From the NCBI RefSeq assembly GCF_030704535.1, contig NC_081810.1:6171501-6235500 (forward strand): a stretch of 64,000 nt of DNA. The letters run 5' to 3'. Positions 11,400 to 27,179 of this stretch are shown here, piece after piece. The stretch comes from Vitis vinifera (taxonomy: Eukaryota; Streptophyta; Magnoliopsida; Vitales; Vitaceae). Positions within the stretch are counted from its first letter, which is position 1. Every line of letters begins with the position of its first letter. Position numbers and translations under genes: made by a program. The notes under the pieces are model-generated. The model searched no databases and was not told the origin of the DNA. It was given only the letters and a program-made list of their open reading frames with translations.

Positions 11400-14300
11400 T
11401 ACAGAGACAGAGAGAGATGGTCAACTGGGTTGGTGGTGAAGACTCTTCTAATATTGATCTGGAAAATATGTGGAACTGTACAAGGCCTGCCCTCTTTCTA
11501 GACACAAATGGTCTGTGATCTCAAGGGATTATAAATTTAAATACTTCTTAGTGACCAAAGTGGTCTTAAGAAATTGATAAGAACATGAGTCAATAGGGGG
11601 GTGTTTTGGTCATGTTAAGGGAAAGGGCAAAGTGCAACAATTGAATCAAAGCTGGCAATGCAAAAGCTTCCATGATATGCTAGATGACACCATTCAGTTC
11701 CTATGATTCTGCCACATGGAAGCCCCACAGAATGATAGGAATTTTATCCAGTCATATATGAGCTACTCATATATGTATACAATACAGTGTTCATTTTCTA
11801 TAAAATATGTGGTTTCCCCGTGGTTTCCCCGTGTGCAGCATTCGGCCATGCGCCTATAATTTACTACACAAAGTAGTAAAATTATATCCAGCCTCATGTA
11901 TGACAAATTAATTTAATGACAAAATTTGCAAATTAATCTCAAAATGGGGCTTGGGATCAACTGCTTTGTTTCAACCCAGCTTAGGGGTTCAAGCAGGGAG
12001 AAGTACTATTGGGTAGCCTTAATTTGTGGCTCTAATGGCAGCTAGCCCACACACCTTTCTAAATTGTTGTTCACAAATGTTCATTTTGTAGGATATAACA
12101 TTTCGGATATTTATGGGAATTAAATGCATGGAATTAGAAGATGCATCACATTGACCGTGTCCATGATCAAGGGTCGATATCATTAATGTGAAATGGGAAT
12201 CCCTGTTGTCAAAGGATTCCTGTAATTATTTTTCTATTATGGAACAAGTCACTTTAATATCTTGTTAAGCAAAAATGGTGATATCATTTCTACATAGATT
12301 AAAAAGTTCAACTTTTGGGAAGTGTATCATGAGCATCCAATATGAAGAGCTAATTTCAAAATTTTCAATCGAACGACTTAGAGAGGAGGGTTGATAACTA
12401 AAAATATATGGTTGATTCAATTACGAGAGGATCGAAATACAGCCAAGCTAGGCCAAAATTTCAAAATTAAAATACGATTTTCTTTTTGGATTGTTGTAGG
12501 GATTGGATTAATTTATTACGACCAAGTTGAGCTAGCTCTGTAAATTGGGTAGCTACCAAGGATCAGAGCATTCACACAGGATGTCATGGTGAGATGTGGC
12601 GGAATGACTCGTATATATGCTTGAGATTAATTTATGCCGGCACATATTCGGCTTCTACATCATGTTAGACAGTATAATCAAACTTCTCTTCTGAGAATTT
12701 ATACACATATATATACCTAGTTGGTGCAAAAATGGGTACTAGGTTGAACTAAGTTGGTCCTGACTCATGGGACTCTAAAGAGTCACCTCTTGGGAACACT
12801 GGGTCTCTTCTAATAAGCTTGGACCATGAAGTCTGTCAAACTATTGACCCCCCGGTCTGGGCCTGGATTGAGCCATTGGTTCTGCCATGTTAGGTTGATT
12901 AATGAGCATATAAGTGAACGACAATAGCACATGAAAGAGTAGAATATTAAAATTCTCGTTAGGAGTAAGGTTGAATTTTTATAAATAAACTTTTGATTTT
13001 TATTTATTCAAAAAAATAATTTAATATTCTCAATTATGATTAGAGAATAAGCTAAGTGTTCCGGTGGCCACAACTAAAAAGGACTTCGCTCACACAATTT
13101 GAAAATCGATCAAACCTGTATATTCAGTACCCTCTTCAACCACGCTACATTACGAATTAAATATTTGTGGGGCACAATATCTCAAAGCAAATGCTAAACA
13201 GAACATTGATGATTGCCTTATATCCTGCACTAATTTAAGCACTGAAATTTTGAATCAAACATTTTGCCAAAAGCATAACTAGGGTTAGGTTCCTTGTGTC
13301 TCTTTCTTGGGTTTCAAAAGCTTACATAAGATATATATATTTGCCTTGGCTTCTAGGGCTTGTCCTTGTGACTGCATAATACGAACTGAAGAACGGACAA
13401 ATGAAGCCTAGATAGCGCCTGAGAGTGCTGATGCAACAATATTCTCTTCTCATATTTAAAATGGTTTTCAGTGTAATCCTTATATGGAATAATTCACGGA
13501 GTTGGTGGCCTTCTTGGATGTTTTCTGAAGGAAACTACTATTAGGAGAGAACACAAGCATAGGGCTTCAAGTGTGATAATTATTAATTACGATAATAATA
13601 CAAAGAATAAAACGGGAATCCATGTTGGGATATATTTAAAATCCATGTGATGTTCTGGTATATATGTTGTGGGGTTTGTGTAGCCAAGTACTGATTGAAT
13701 TCCAGAAATTTATGTAGAAAAATGAGCTGAACGTGGTTCATGATCGGTGCATTTGTCGGTCGGCTTTGTGGAATCATCAACTTCTACCTTACACGTTCTT
13801 GTTTAATTTCATTGGATATAGACTCCTCTACAATTTCTTTCCACGTATCTCTATTGGGGTGAGGCTCCTTGGTAATAACTATTAATTTTGTCCTTGCAAT
13901 CATCGGCCTATTGATAATAATAAGGTGCCTTATGTCGTAGTACATAAGGCAGTACTGTTGTCGTTTTGGAGGAAAAACAAAGGGGTTATTCAGATAGAGA
14001 AATACCATTTCTTTCTATCATGCTTTTCCTTCATTTATTTTCCATTACATAATGCATACAATATTTCTTGTTTGTTTTTTTCTCCTTTTCCTTTTTCTGT
14101 TTGATGAAGCTAATTTGATGGCACACACATAAATCTGCAAAGGGGAAATGCAACAGCAGATGTGCTGCTAGCTCTTAAACTTGATCATGGGTTTCAGAAG
14201 TAAATAAGTAGTTTTAATCAAAATACATGAGATACAAAACAGTACATCTGATATTAAGCTATGGTAATTAGGATTGGACTTTCTATAGGAGCTGCTAATT

Positions 14301-14738
14301 ACTATAAAACATTGCTCATGCAAAGATTAATATTCTAGACGAGCATTTAAGAAACATTGCAGAGTACTTGCAGGATATCTCTCTCATAAGGCAGTACAGA
14401 AATTGCTAGCTGCACAAAATTGGTAGAAGCCCTTTAAAGAGCATCATCAGGATGACTTTAGTATGGACAAAGACAAGCTTCTGATGTATTAATAATAACA
14501 TGAAAAATATCCTATAGTTCAAGAGCAGATCAAACAAGCAATTGTGATTTCCTATATATTTTTAATAAGTTGCACACTTCAGATGAGTAAATGTAGTTAA
14601 ATTCCAAGAGATGAGTCTCATGGATAATAAGAGGCTTTATATTAGCCATAAGACTGAAGATATTTAACAAAGAAAACAGGAGAAGAGAGAAGTACAGTGC
14701 TTGTTGTCATTAAGGGAAAACTCATAGTAATTACTAGC
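11400..14738. other. Intergenic DNA between the two zinc-finger genes
   Basis: About 3.3 kb, less AT-rich near the ends. It should contain the promoter of the minus-strand gene ending at 11399 and the 3' UTR of the gene at 14739. An AGAGAGA-type purine tract sits just upstream of the 11399 start. Small minus-strand frames at 13583-14008 have no recognisable domain. Confidence 0.5.
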
Positions 14739-15557
14739 CTACTTCACCTTTGGTGGGTCACCAAGCCGGAGCTCAAGGTCTAAACCCTCTGCACTGTCCA
14801 GGTTAAGTGCAGTGATTTGCGATTTGAGATCATGCCTAGTAGCTGAACTTCCTTTAAGGAAGAAAGGTAGCGGTATTTGATCGGTTCTTCTTCTCTTGCA
14901 GCTAACAGTCTGCTCATTGCCAGGACCAATAACCAAATTCAAGCTCATGGATAGGTCAGATTTGCTGGAATTAGCCTCATCATGGACTCTTGATTTTCGC
15001 TTCTTCATTGGGTTTTCCTCTCTTCTCTTAGAATCAGGGATGCTGAAAACCCTAATGGGAACAGAATTAGACCAAGATTGAGGGAAGCAGGAAAAGGTAC
15101 CTTTATGATGTTCTTGAACAGTGGAAGAAATCATGGACAGCTCTTCACAGTTCTCTTGAATGGATAGCACTGAAACCCTTGAAGGTGAGAGCGGTGATGC
15201 AACAACTCCATGGATTGAATTAGGGTTAGGATTGCAAACCAAGGTGCAAATTTGATCTGGATCTTCATCACCCATCGATTTACCGGATATCTCTTTATGG
15301 GGACTAGGAGGCTGCAGCTTAAGCCTTGCTCTATCCCGTCTGTGGACATTCATGTGACCCCCCAAGGCTTGAGCTGTCCTGAATTCTCTTCTGCAGAAAC
15401 TGCAAGAATAAGATCTTGGAGGCCATATAAAAGCACCAAAAGGCTGGGATGCATCCTTGGCAAAAGCTTCCTCTTCCCATGAATTGGATGATGCATCCAA
15501 ATGAGATTTCCAACGGCCTTTGCCTTTATTCCACATCCAATACCGTGCTTGCTCCAT
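14739..15557 (-). CDS. Single C2H2 (QALGGH) zinc-finger protein, ZFP10/SUPERMAN-like repressor
   Basis: An intronless frame of 272 aa. The finger lies at residues 50-72 (C52, C55, H68, H72) with [18 protein letters not shown], the extended form typical of SUPERMAN/ZFP10/ZFP11-type proteins. Two basic clusters (KKRKSR and CKRRRT) are likely nuclear-localisation signals. LSMSLNL in the middle and LDLELRL at 259-265 near the C-terminus fit EAR repression motifs. The N-terminus [13 protein letters not shown] is the start I associate with ZFP10-like proteins, moderate confidence. The length is normal for the group. The role is inferred to be transcriptional repression in organ or cell development. 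Confidence 0.88.
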   Translation of the reverse strand: MEQARYWMWNKGKGRWKSHLDASSNSWEEEAFAKDASQPFGAFIWPPRSYSCSFCRREFRTAQALGGHMNVHRRDRARLKLQPPSPHKEISGKSMGDEDPDQICTLVCNPNPNSIHGVVASPLSPSRVSVLSIQENCEELSMISSTVQEHHKGTFSCFPQSWSNSVPIRVFSIPDSKRREENPMKKRKSRVHDEANSSKSDLSMSLNLVIGPGNEQTVSCKRRRTDQIPLPFFLKGSSATRHDLKSQITALNLDSAEGLDLELRLGDPPKVK

Positions 15558-17969
15558 TGCGTTAATGCCTGAGATTGACTGACTGATTACCTCAAGCTGC
15601 TATTTCAAGCTTGAAAAGAGGGAAGGATGAGTTTACAGATGGACAAGAAGGAATCATCATCACTTTATATCCAAGTTGGAAATATGAAAGTCACACAAGA
15701 AATCTGTGGAGTAGAGAAAGAACTTGGTTGAAAAGGCCTGACTTTCTGCTAATTTTGCGGTTTGTTTCCTAGGGTTGGGGGACCCTGGTGTGGCTCGTAA
15801 TTTATATCAGGTTTGCAAGTGAAGCAGTAGTCAGTCCTTGATTGAGGAAGCGTTATTTCGCAGCAATTTCTCATGGCAAGATATTCATCTCGCGAGTCAG
15901 AGATGAAGAACCCTAGTTGAATAGAAATATAGTTAGTGCTGTTTCTAATGCCAACATAGCATATTTTGTTTCTGGTAGTTACATTCTTGCCATCATACAT
16001 TTCTCTTTAGAATATTGCTCTTATGGGTCTACGTAGGACCAATTTAGGGCCGTGTTTGAATTAATTTCTGAACAATACATGCTTCCAAGTTTCAAGGAAT
16101 ATTACAATATATCCATCATCTATAAACTGATCATTGCATATATACTAATAAGATTTTCCAGGTCTCTCATGTGCATCTCTGTAAAATATTTCTACAATTG
16201 TTTGTTCTTATTAATAAAGATGAACTTGGTTACAAAAATACAGTATCGACAGATGGAAAGCTTTTGATGATCTCGTAAGTAACTGAGACCATTCTAATTT
16301 GTTCTATCTCAACTTAGACGGGTGTGGTTGAACACCCATGTTATGATCCAAAGATTTCATAACAAATTATCAGCTTTCCAACATTCTTATTTCAGTGAAA
16401 ACATATAATCATATACAATAAGATGCCGTAGAACAACTTGATTAAAGTAGTAACCTCTATACGAGATCATGTAATTGATTATCTCATTTTCTGTTACCTA
16501 TAATCAATATATCAGTCAATTTAAGCAGTCAAGTATTCTCTTTATTCTACAAGTATTCTCTTTATTCTAACAGTATTCAGACTATAAAAACAAATGGAGT
16601 ACACTTTAATTGATTCTTCATTCAGATGTTTCTTCTTGTCTATGGCTAGTGTTTTTTTTCTCTTTGAATTCCTAAGTCTTCTCTTCAACACCAAGTCAAT
16701 TTAGCGAGTCAATTAAGGCATTTACATGCTTCCTTAGAAAAGATATCGAATGCGGATTGGGTGCATAGACCCTGGTATCCCAATAACAATTATTGATGTA
16801 CTTTTCGTGTCCTTGTTTGGGATTGGAAAAAGAAGGTTTTGAAATATTATTATCTGGTATATGAATTATCATATTCAATGATAATTACAATTCGTCACTG
16901 CAAATTGTGTTGCCTTCACACCTTTCTTCACGAGAGAGGAAGAAGAAACCAAAGTCATGGCAACCGGTCATTTGTTTAAACAAATAAAGACAGAAACAAG
17001 AAGGGTCCATGCAGCTGCAGTATGTACAACTAGGACTCATTATTTGTTAGACTACTCGTCTTTGGTTTCAAACTTTTTGTCTGGTGATAAGAATTCCAGG
17101 TAGTGATTAAAATATTAAATAGAAAATCATACTTGCATGGCAAGATTGAGAGACACAACAGGTATTAATTGTTGAATATTCTTTGCAAGGCCCGGAAAAA
17201 CCATTTCATACGTAGTGGGAATTTAAATATAGGATGCCAGGTGTGGAGTCTTCTCATCATCTGATCATACGATAGACTTGAACCCAATGACCTTGACCTT
17301 TTATACAAATCCATCCATAGCGAATTGGGTTGTGACATTATTTCTTTTGGGTTGCAATTACCATGATTTTGGTTGCTATATGATGTTAAGACGAGTCAAT
17401 GAACCAGAAACAAAGGACACTACAAATATCTTTGCATCTCTGATCCATCTTTTCTGGCAATCTTTGAATTAAGTTATTGTATGGTGGCAATCATTTGAAA
17501 TAACTTACTTGATATGAAAGGTTCACCAATTCAAGGTGCAAGGACCACGGAAGATTCTTCTAAAATGAAATTTTAATCAGGGGGAAAGAAAGATGAAGAA
17601 GAAGCTATATTAATCTATGATATTTGACTCCAGCATTTTAATAAAACTGAAAACGACCAAATTTAATTCTCAATCTATCATAATCCAACCCCATGCCATC
17701 ACATGATGGTGTAACTTGTTGGACATGAAATTTAAAATCAGGACAAAGATTTAGAACAATTCAGAGAAGTTGGGCTAAATCTGTCCACTGAACTGGTATG
17801 TACGTATCTTCGGAGAAAAAGAGAATGTATTTAATTAATATAGATTCATATTATTTATCTGAGCTTTTCGATATAGAGATTTCTTTATATTTATGTACAA
17901 ACTGAAAGCAGGAATTACACTTGTGGCACTGTGGGGAGTAGCAAGAGTTTGGGAAATGGGAGGTTTGAG
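15558..17969. other. Intergenic DNA upstream of the ZFP10-like gene
   Basis: Contains the promoter of the gene whose ATG is at 15557. An ACAAGTATTCTCTTTATTCTA-like segment is directly duplicated around 16529-16570. Frames at 15749-16000 (minus) and 17278-17472 (plus) are unsupported. No other feature was seen. Confidence 0.5.
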
Positions 17970-17977
17970 GGGGCAAT

Positions 17978-18481
17978 TAGGGATGACAATGGGGCGGGTC
18001 TTTTTGGTACCCAGCTTCCTCTGCCCTTAATGGGATAGAGTTTAACTTTAATAAATAAGTTTGTGAATTTTTTTAAAAACCTGGGGCAGGTTCAGGTATT
18101 GCCCCGCTTCGATTATATATAAAAATAATTTTTAATTTTAATTTAATTTAAAATTTAAAATTTAAAATTAATTTAATTTAATTTTTATTTTACTATTCTT
18201 AATATATAGATAATAATAGAATAAGTTATAAAAAATATAATAATTTAATTATTTATAAAATATATTTATTTTAATATAATTAAAAATTTTAAAAATAATT
18301 TTTTTTAAAAAAAAAAATTCAAAAAAAAGTTAAACAGGGCGGGTATGAGAATTTATCATACCCGTCCTGTCCTGCCCCGTTTAATTTTTTAAATGGGACG
18401 AGGATGAGAATTGTTTCAAATAAAGGGGACGGGGTTGGGATAGGGGCGACTCGTTCCGAACCCGCTCCGTCGCCATCCCTA
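17978..18481. mobile_element. Non-autonomous hAT-like element (MITE) with 8-bp target duplication
   Basis: A 504-bp segment begins TAGGGATG and ends CATCCCTA, a perfect 8-bp terminal inversion. The inversion extends imperfectly to about 22 bp (left TAGGGATGACAATGGGGCGG, right complement TAGGGATGGCGACGGAGCGG). It is flanked by an exact 8-bp duplication GGGGCAAT (17970-17977 and 18482-18489), the target-site length of hAT transposons. The interior is AT-rich with a second inward GGGCGGGTATGAGAA-type segment and no coding capacity. A minus-strand frame over 18319-18507 is just the GC-rich terminus read through. Confidence 0.85.
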
Positions 18482-18601
18482 GGGGCAATAGGGGCCGGAT
18501 TTATCATTCTTGCGTCCCAAGTCCTTTTTAAGGTTATGTCATTTGCTATATTGCTCCTTTTTAAGTTTCAGTTCAAAGAATGAAGGAATAGAGATGGAGG
18601 C

Positions 18602-18980
18602 ATGGCTCAGACTTAGGGCAGCAATGGAGATAATATGTCATGATCTCTCAAGGGAATTGGGTTTGTGTTTATTAATTATCCGTTGTTCTATTTTAAGATT
18701 TTTGGCTTGAATTCCAAATTCCAAACTACTGATTTTTGAACTGTTCTTTCTCTTCTCATTTCCTTGCTTTTATGTTATAAATTCTTCGGGCATGCTATTG
18801 TAGAGGAACTGGCTGGATTAGGTGCAACCACGCATTCATTTTCTCGAGAAAAAACTGAACTTAATCAATCCTAAAAGAGTGGGAGGATTTAAGGTTGTCA
18901 GTGGTTCAGTGTGTGATTCATATCCTCTTCAGCCCAAAAAAGAAAGCTAATTAATGAGACATCTCCTCTGCGTCTTCCTC
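18602..18980 (+). pseudogene. Tropinone-reductase-like SDR, 5' fragment (exon 1-exon 2)
   Basis: The leader and exon 1 resemble those of the intact genes at 56.7 and 59.7 kb (GTTCAAAGA, ATGGCTCAGAC, GATCTCTCAAGGGAA), but the frame meets TAG after four codons. Exon 2 homology resumes near 18797 with GCATGCTATTGTAGAGGAAC and runs to about 18980. It encodes a decayed [11 protein letters not shown] segment with an internal stop and frameshifts. Nothing of exons 3-5 follows. It is the most upstream remnant of the SDR cluster. Confidence 0.8.
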
Positions 18981-20739
18981 TTGTTTGTAAAATGATACCA
19001 AAAAATTTTGGAGTCATATTCATGTTCAACATAAGGGAATGGTTTCATTGTACCCATAAGTATTCATGGCCTCATGTTATGTAAGCTACTTCTTCAATTT
19101 CTCTGCGTTGTACTCATAGGGGCATGCTTAAGTAAGGGCTAAGCATATCTGTAATTTGGCTTCGGAGTGGACATAAGACGATATCAGGACTTATTATATT
19201 CCTCCTTGGTTCAACAGAACTTCTCAAATGGAGCATGTTTTCACAACACATGCTTATCCAGCGACAATTGGATATCAACATCACAATATTTGATCATATT
19301 GGAAGATGGAGAAACATAATTGGAAGTTTGTAGATTTTACTTATGGAATACTTATCTAGGAGGCATATGTGTTGAAAAACCTAATATTCAGTAGGGTAAT
19401 GCCTAAAGGGAGTAAATGAGTGTTTTTCGAAGATTTTAATATATAAAAGTTGAAATTTTCAATTCAATTAATCATTTGAAAATAAGAATAATTAAAAACA
19501 ATCAACTACAAAAAAGATAAAGGATTTTTATGTGGAAAGCCATCCACATAACATGCGAATGTAAAAACCATAGGGTTAGAGATCTTGAATTAATAATCCA
19601 CTATAATAGAAAATAGTTTATAAAATTATTTGACAGATACTACTCTTATACTTACTTTAAAAAACTTATTATCGTAACACGTGCAACATATCGTGTGCCC
19701 AGTAGATCTTGTCTCTACTCTTGGATGAGTCTCTTCATAATTCAATGAATGAAAAAGCAAATGTATTTGAAAGTTTTGAGTTAAATGGAAATAATAATAA
19801 ATTGAAAATTTAGGCATTTCCCACCTTGGGAGAACTCTCCCAATAGGTGTATATAAGAAAAAACCTAATGAGTTTGAAATCAATTTAGGAATCATATCTT
19901 TTACTAAAATTATAATTTAGAAACTTAAGAATTTTAGGAAGATTTGGAAATATTCCATATTTTAAATTAAAATTACTAAGAAATATTTTCCTTTTAAAAT
20001 TTATATATTTTTTTAAATCTCTTTTTCAAATTTCTTAATTGGAAATATAATCTTTTTTAAATTCTCAACTTATTTTTTTTCCAAATTAATTTTATTATTT
20101 GAAAAAAAAATTCTTTTTAAATTTTCAATTGTAAATCCTTAATTTAAAATTTCTTTCCAAATTATTTTTATGATTTGAAAAAAAATTTTCTTTTTAAAAT
20201 TATTTTAAAATTAATTTTATTTCTAATTTCTATTGGTCTACTCTATGTTTTTTTATACCATTATTATCAAATAACTCAACCATACTTACCTGTTTAATCT
20301 CTACTTGATTCAGAACCAACCTTAAATTTTCAAAGGAATGTAAATCACAGGAAAACACATATATAGAGTTCTAAATTAGGATGGATGGAATAAAATTGTC
20401 AACTTAATTTAACTAGCTTAATGTACTAACAACAATGAATCTTAGGCCTTGAAAAAAACCCATTTCTATTAAAAATCTCAAACCATTCCTATTGGAATAT
20501 ATTTTTGTAAGGCATTTTCCCATTATACTAAAGAATATTTTATTTTTAATTTTTCTTATAGGAATATAAGTATCTTTAACAATTAGGTAATTAGTTTTTT
20601 ATATTGAATATTCCTCTATACCCAGGAAAAAAAAAGGGAAAGAGATTTAGAATTGAAGAGATTATATATATATATATATATATGTAATTAGGGCTTTGGA
20701 ATTTGAGTGATCTCTTTCAACTATAGTGAAAATTTTTCT
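18981..20739. other. Intergenic DNA between SDR fragment and Copia relic
   Basis: Very AT-rich. A (TA)n microsatellite lies at about 20662-20683. No coding region; the 89-codon minus frame at 19626-19895 has no recognisable domain. Confidence 0.45.
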
Positions 20740-22690
20740 TAGTTTTCACCTATGGATATAAGTTTTAGCTGAACCACATAAATCATTATGTACATATTTT
20801 ATGTGTTTACTTTTATTTTTTATTTTTTGTCATAGTTTTTTGTGACGAACTTACGTCGAAGTTAAGATTGTTAGACTTTCAATGAGATGAAGTTTAAGGT
20901 TAAAATGTTTGATGGAAGAAACAATTTCAATATATAGTGCATCAAGATGTATGCAATGTTGGTTCAATAGGGGATGTCTAAAGTATTGAGAGGTAGAGAG
21001 ACTTTAAAAACAATGATGTTTGATAAAAAGAGATGAACTCATGGAAAAAGTGCGCACGCAATACTATTAATTCCATTGTGCCTGGGTAATGGGGTACTTC
21101 ATATAAGGTTCTAAAAAATGATACCACTACTAAGTTATGTTATAGTTGAAGGAGCAAAATTTGCATATAATAGAGTCTCTTATAAATCAATTGTGTATGA
21201 AGAAGCAATTGTTTACTATCCAGATGATGAAAGACAATGGATCAATTAACGATCACTTCGATAAGTTTAATAAAACTATTTTGAATTTGAGGAATGTTGA
21301 TATCAAAATTGATGATGAAAGTCAAATCATAAATTTTGATATGTTTCCTATCAATTTTTTTATAATGATAAACACTTTGTAGATATCATAACATATGATA
21401 AAGATACTCTCTCCATAGAGGATGTTAAAATAGGCCTGAACTAAAAAAAAGTTGAAGAAAAGTGTATTTGAGAGTAGAGAAGAAAGCTTAGGTGAAAGTT
21501 TAGTGGTTAAAGGAATAACATGAAGAAAAATAATGGTAGTAAAAGTCAATCCAAATCTAAATCAAAGTTCAAAGGAAATAAATATTCAACTACAACAAGG
21601 AGAGACACCATGTGAAAAATTGTCCAAAATATAAAGAAAAGGAAAAAAAAAAAAAAGCTTCTATGTACTTTCAGTGACGGGATAGTTGTGAGTAGATGAA
21701 AGTTCAAATACTATAGATATCTTTTGGTTTTTGTTAGTAACTCTGCAAGCAAATGGATCCTTAATTGATGATGATGCTTTTTTCATATTCTCTCAACAGG
21801 GATTGGTTTAGTGTCTACCAATTTTTAGATGGCGAGAAGGTTCTTATGGTAGTATAGCTCATAAGGCTGTTAAGATAGACACCATTTGAATTATGATGTG
21901 TAAGTACAATTGTAAGGACATTGATTGATATAAAACATTCTCTAGAATTAAAGAAAAATTTGATTTCTTGAGTACACTTGACTCACATGTACGTATATGT
22001 AAAGCTGAAGGTGGGGTTATGAGAAGCTCAGAGAGTCCCCTTATTGTGATGAAGAGATAGAAAATTAATTATTTTTATATATTATATGGTACATAGTACA
22101 TTTACCGTGTAGCTAAAATTTCAACCTCAGATCAATTTCAAAAACTACAAGATTATTCCATAGGGCTTATGGATATGACTGAAAGAGTGATGACAAACTT
22201 CAGCAAGTGAAGCTTGCTTAGTGGATGGAAGATGAGAGAGCTGAATTTTTGTGAGCAATTTGTGTTTAGCAAATAATGCACAACTAAATTTAATACAACT
22301 ATTCATAACTAAAAGAACTTTGATTGTATTTATTAAGATTTTTGAGGTTTTTATTAGGTTGTGTCACATAGTGGTGGACTTTCATTGATGACTATTTTAG
22401 AAAGATCTGAGTATATATTTTAAAGTATAAGAGTGATATCTTTGGAAAGTTAAAATAATGGAAAACTATGATTAAAAATTATACAAGGAAAATATATCAA
22501 ACATTTGAGAATTGATAATGACATATTTAGGACTAAAAAAGTATGCTTTAGTTCCTTTGCTAGTTCTACAAATTTAAGAATTTTTTGTTATACTATTTAT
22601 ATTTAAATAAAAGTAAGTTGGAACTAAGGATAAGAAAATATATATTTTTAGAGTATGCAGATGATGTAGAAGTTCGATAGAACTTAAATT
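20740..22690 (+). mobile_element. Decayed Ty1/Copia retrotransposon (gag to integrase remnants)
   Basis: From the ATG at 20887 a Copia gag start (MKFKVKMFDGRNNFNI) is quickly stopped. A longer gag piece at 21146-21382 (LHIIESLINQLCMKKQLF and NGSINDHFDKFNKTILNL) fits the UBN2/gag domain. Downstream are scattered remnants of the zinc-knuckle region (~21600), protease (~21740), the pre-integrase segment (KHSLELKKNLIS-like, ~21950) and integrase (~22420), all with many stops and shifts. AT-rich DNA before 20880 may be remains of the 5' LTR (the GCTGAACCACATAAATC segment at 20769-20785 is LTR-like), but no LTR pair or target duplication was found. Confidence 0.7.
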
Positions 22691-23073
22691 CAAAATCTTT
22701 TGAATTTCTTATTAATATATTTTTAGGGTATTTAATTGCATATTGATATTCCATTATAATTGTCCATTTCTAGTATTAAGTATATTTTTTTGTACGTTAC
22801 ATATTATTAACGAAAATTAAAATATTGTAGATTAAATGTTTATAATGACAATTTGAATTTTGTAAACTAGTTTGGATAAATATTTGAACATTGGTTCTAA
22901 AAATAAGGTAAGATTTAGTGTGACATTGAATGCTATAAAGGATTTTAAGATGAATCCATTACCAAACAATAAAGGCCTAATCCAATCCAATTGACCAAAA
23001 AGCTTCACCTATGAAATGGCAATCATAAATTTAAATCAAACTAAGAAAAGGGTGATTCCCCTCTAGTATATCC
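22691..23073. other. Promoter/5' region of the divergent SDR gene
   Basis: AT-rich spacer between the Copia relic and the ATG at 23074. It presumably contains the promoter; no clear TATA box was assigned. Confidence 0.4.
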
Positions 23074-25794
<2,721 letters not shown>

Positions 25795-27179
25795 AAGCAG
25801 CAATCTATAGCCCACCCCTCCTTTTTTTGCTTGTTGGGGAATGGTTATCTGTCAGTCAGGGGATGATTTTTGAGTTCAAGACTAGAACAAGACCAAGTCT
25901 GCAGTTCAAGCTCTATGAGACTCTTATCAAGTGAGGCATGAGTATCTTCCTTCCACATTGTGGTACTGCCAGATTTCTGAAATGTGCTGAAATGTGTTAG
26001 AGAATCAGAGATTCATATGTTTTTGTTATTCATATGGATTCTGATCCTCAAAAGTTTTCTTAAACCTTACAATGGCTGAGAAGCTGGATTATAATTCCTT
26101 CTCTACCTTTGTCCAACCCCAGTTGTATTATTATCCAGTGTTTTGCAATTGTGAAGCTATTTTTTCCTACCTTCCTTCAATTCCAACTCTCCACTTGGGC
26201 ATGCTTGGTTTCCAAGAAAATGATTAAGCAAGTTCCTCTCCTTACCTTATTTTGGTGGTACGTGTAGTGGTTGTGAGAGGTTTGGTTTAAACATTGGGTT
26301 ATGGAGTTTTTTTGTCTATCCTTTTATTTTTTAATTTTTAATTTTTTTTTAAATGTAAATAAATGAAGAGGAAACAAGAAGGGTGCATAAAGGGCAGTGG
26401 GACCAATACCTCAAGGCTCTTGTTTGAAATGTTTGTCTAATGAAAACTACTTTTGGCCAATGATGAGGGTTTGATAGGCAAGGTTTAAAATTTGTTACTT
26501 TTCTTTTTCATGATGTGACATCATTTTGGTTTTATGTGCTGTCATTGCTTCTACTCTTATTGATAGCCAAAGAATACTCCACAAACCATATTTAATTCAT
26601 GTTTATCTTAAATTACATATTCAATTGGGATATTCAAACAGAGCTTGAAAGTGGTTTTATTGGAAGTATTTTTAATTATTATTTTTAAAAAAAATCATCT
26701 ATCAAAGATTCAAATATGTTTTTAAAAAATATTATAAATAATTTTTAATTTTTTAATAATATTTTAAAATTTTTATCAAATGCCTTATTTTTCTCCAAAA
26801 ATACATTTTAATGTTAAAAATGTTTTGAAAAAGTAATATCAAATAGAATTTAAGTTATTTATTTTAATTTCCTTTACATCCCATCACCATTAAATATAAT
26901 ACAAATTATTAAGAGAAAACGTCACCACAGGCGTTTCTTCACAAGTGAAACAGGAACCAGAGTACAGGAACCTGTCTCTTGCTGTGAGTATTAATTAGCT
27001 ATTAACTCCACAACCAAACTTGGATGTTTGAAATGACAACTGGAATTTATCAGTTTTGTCTCTTTCTTTTCAGCTTCCTAGAATCCTTTTTCTTTTTTCA
27101 AGGTAAACGTCATTTGCTATGTGGCTTCTGTTTGATTTTCAGTTCAAAGAGTGGCAGAGTAGAGAAGAACCTAGGAGGC
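25795..27179. other. Spacer between the divergent SDR gene and the broken SDR copy
   Basis: The 3' UTR of the preceding gene, then AT-rich DNA. At about 27100-27180 the leader shared by the other copies appears (GTCATTTGCTATGTGGCTTC, then TTTTCAGTTCAAAGAG), which looks like a 5'-UTR intron acceptor. Confidence 0.5.

Noticed and set aside
15749-16000. 83-codon minus-strand frame upstream of the ZFP10-like gene
   Set aside because: No family motif; probably promoter sequence open by chance.
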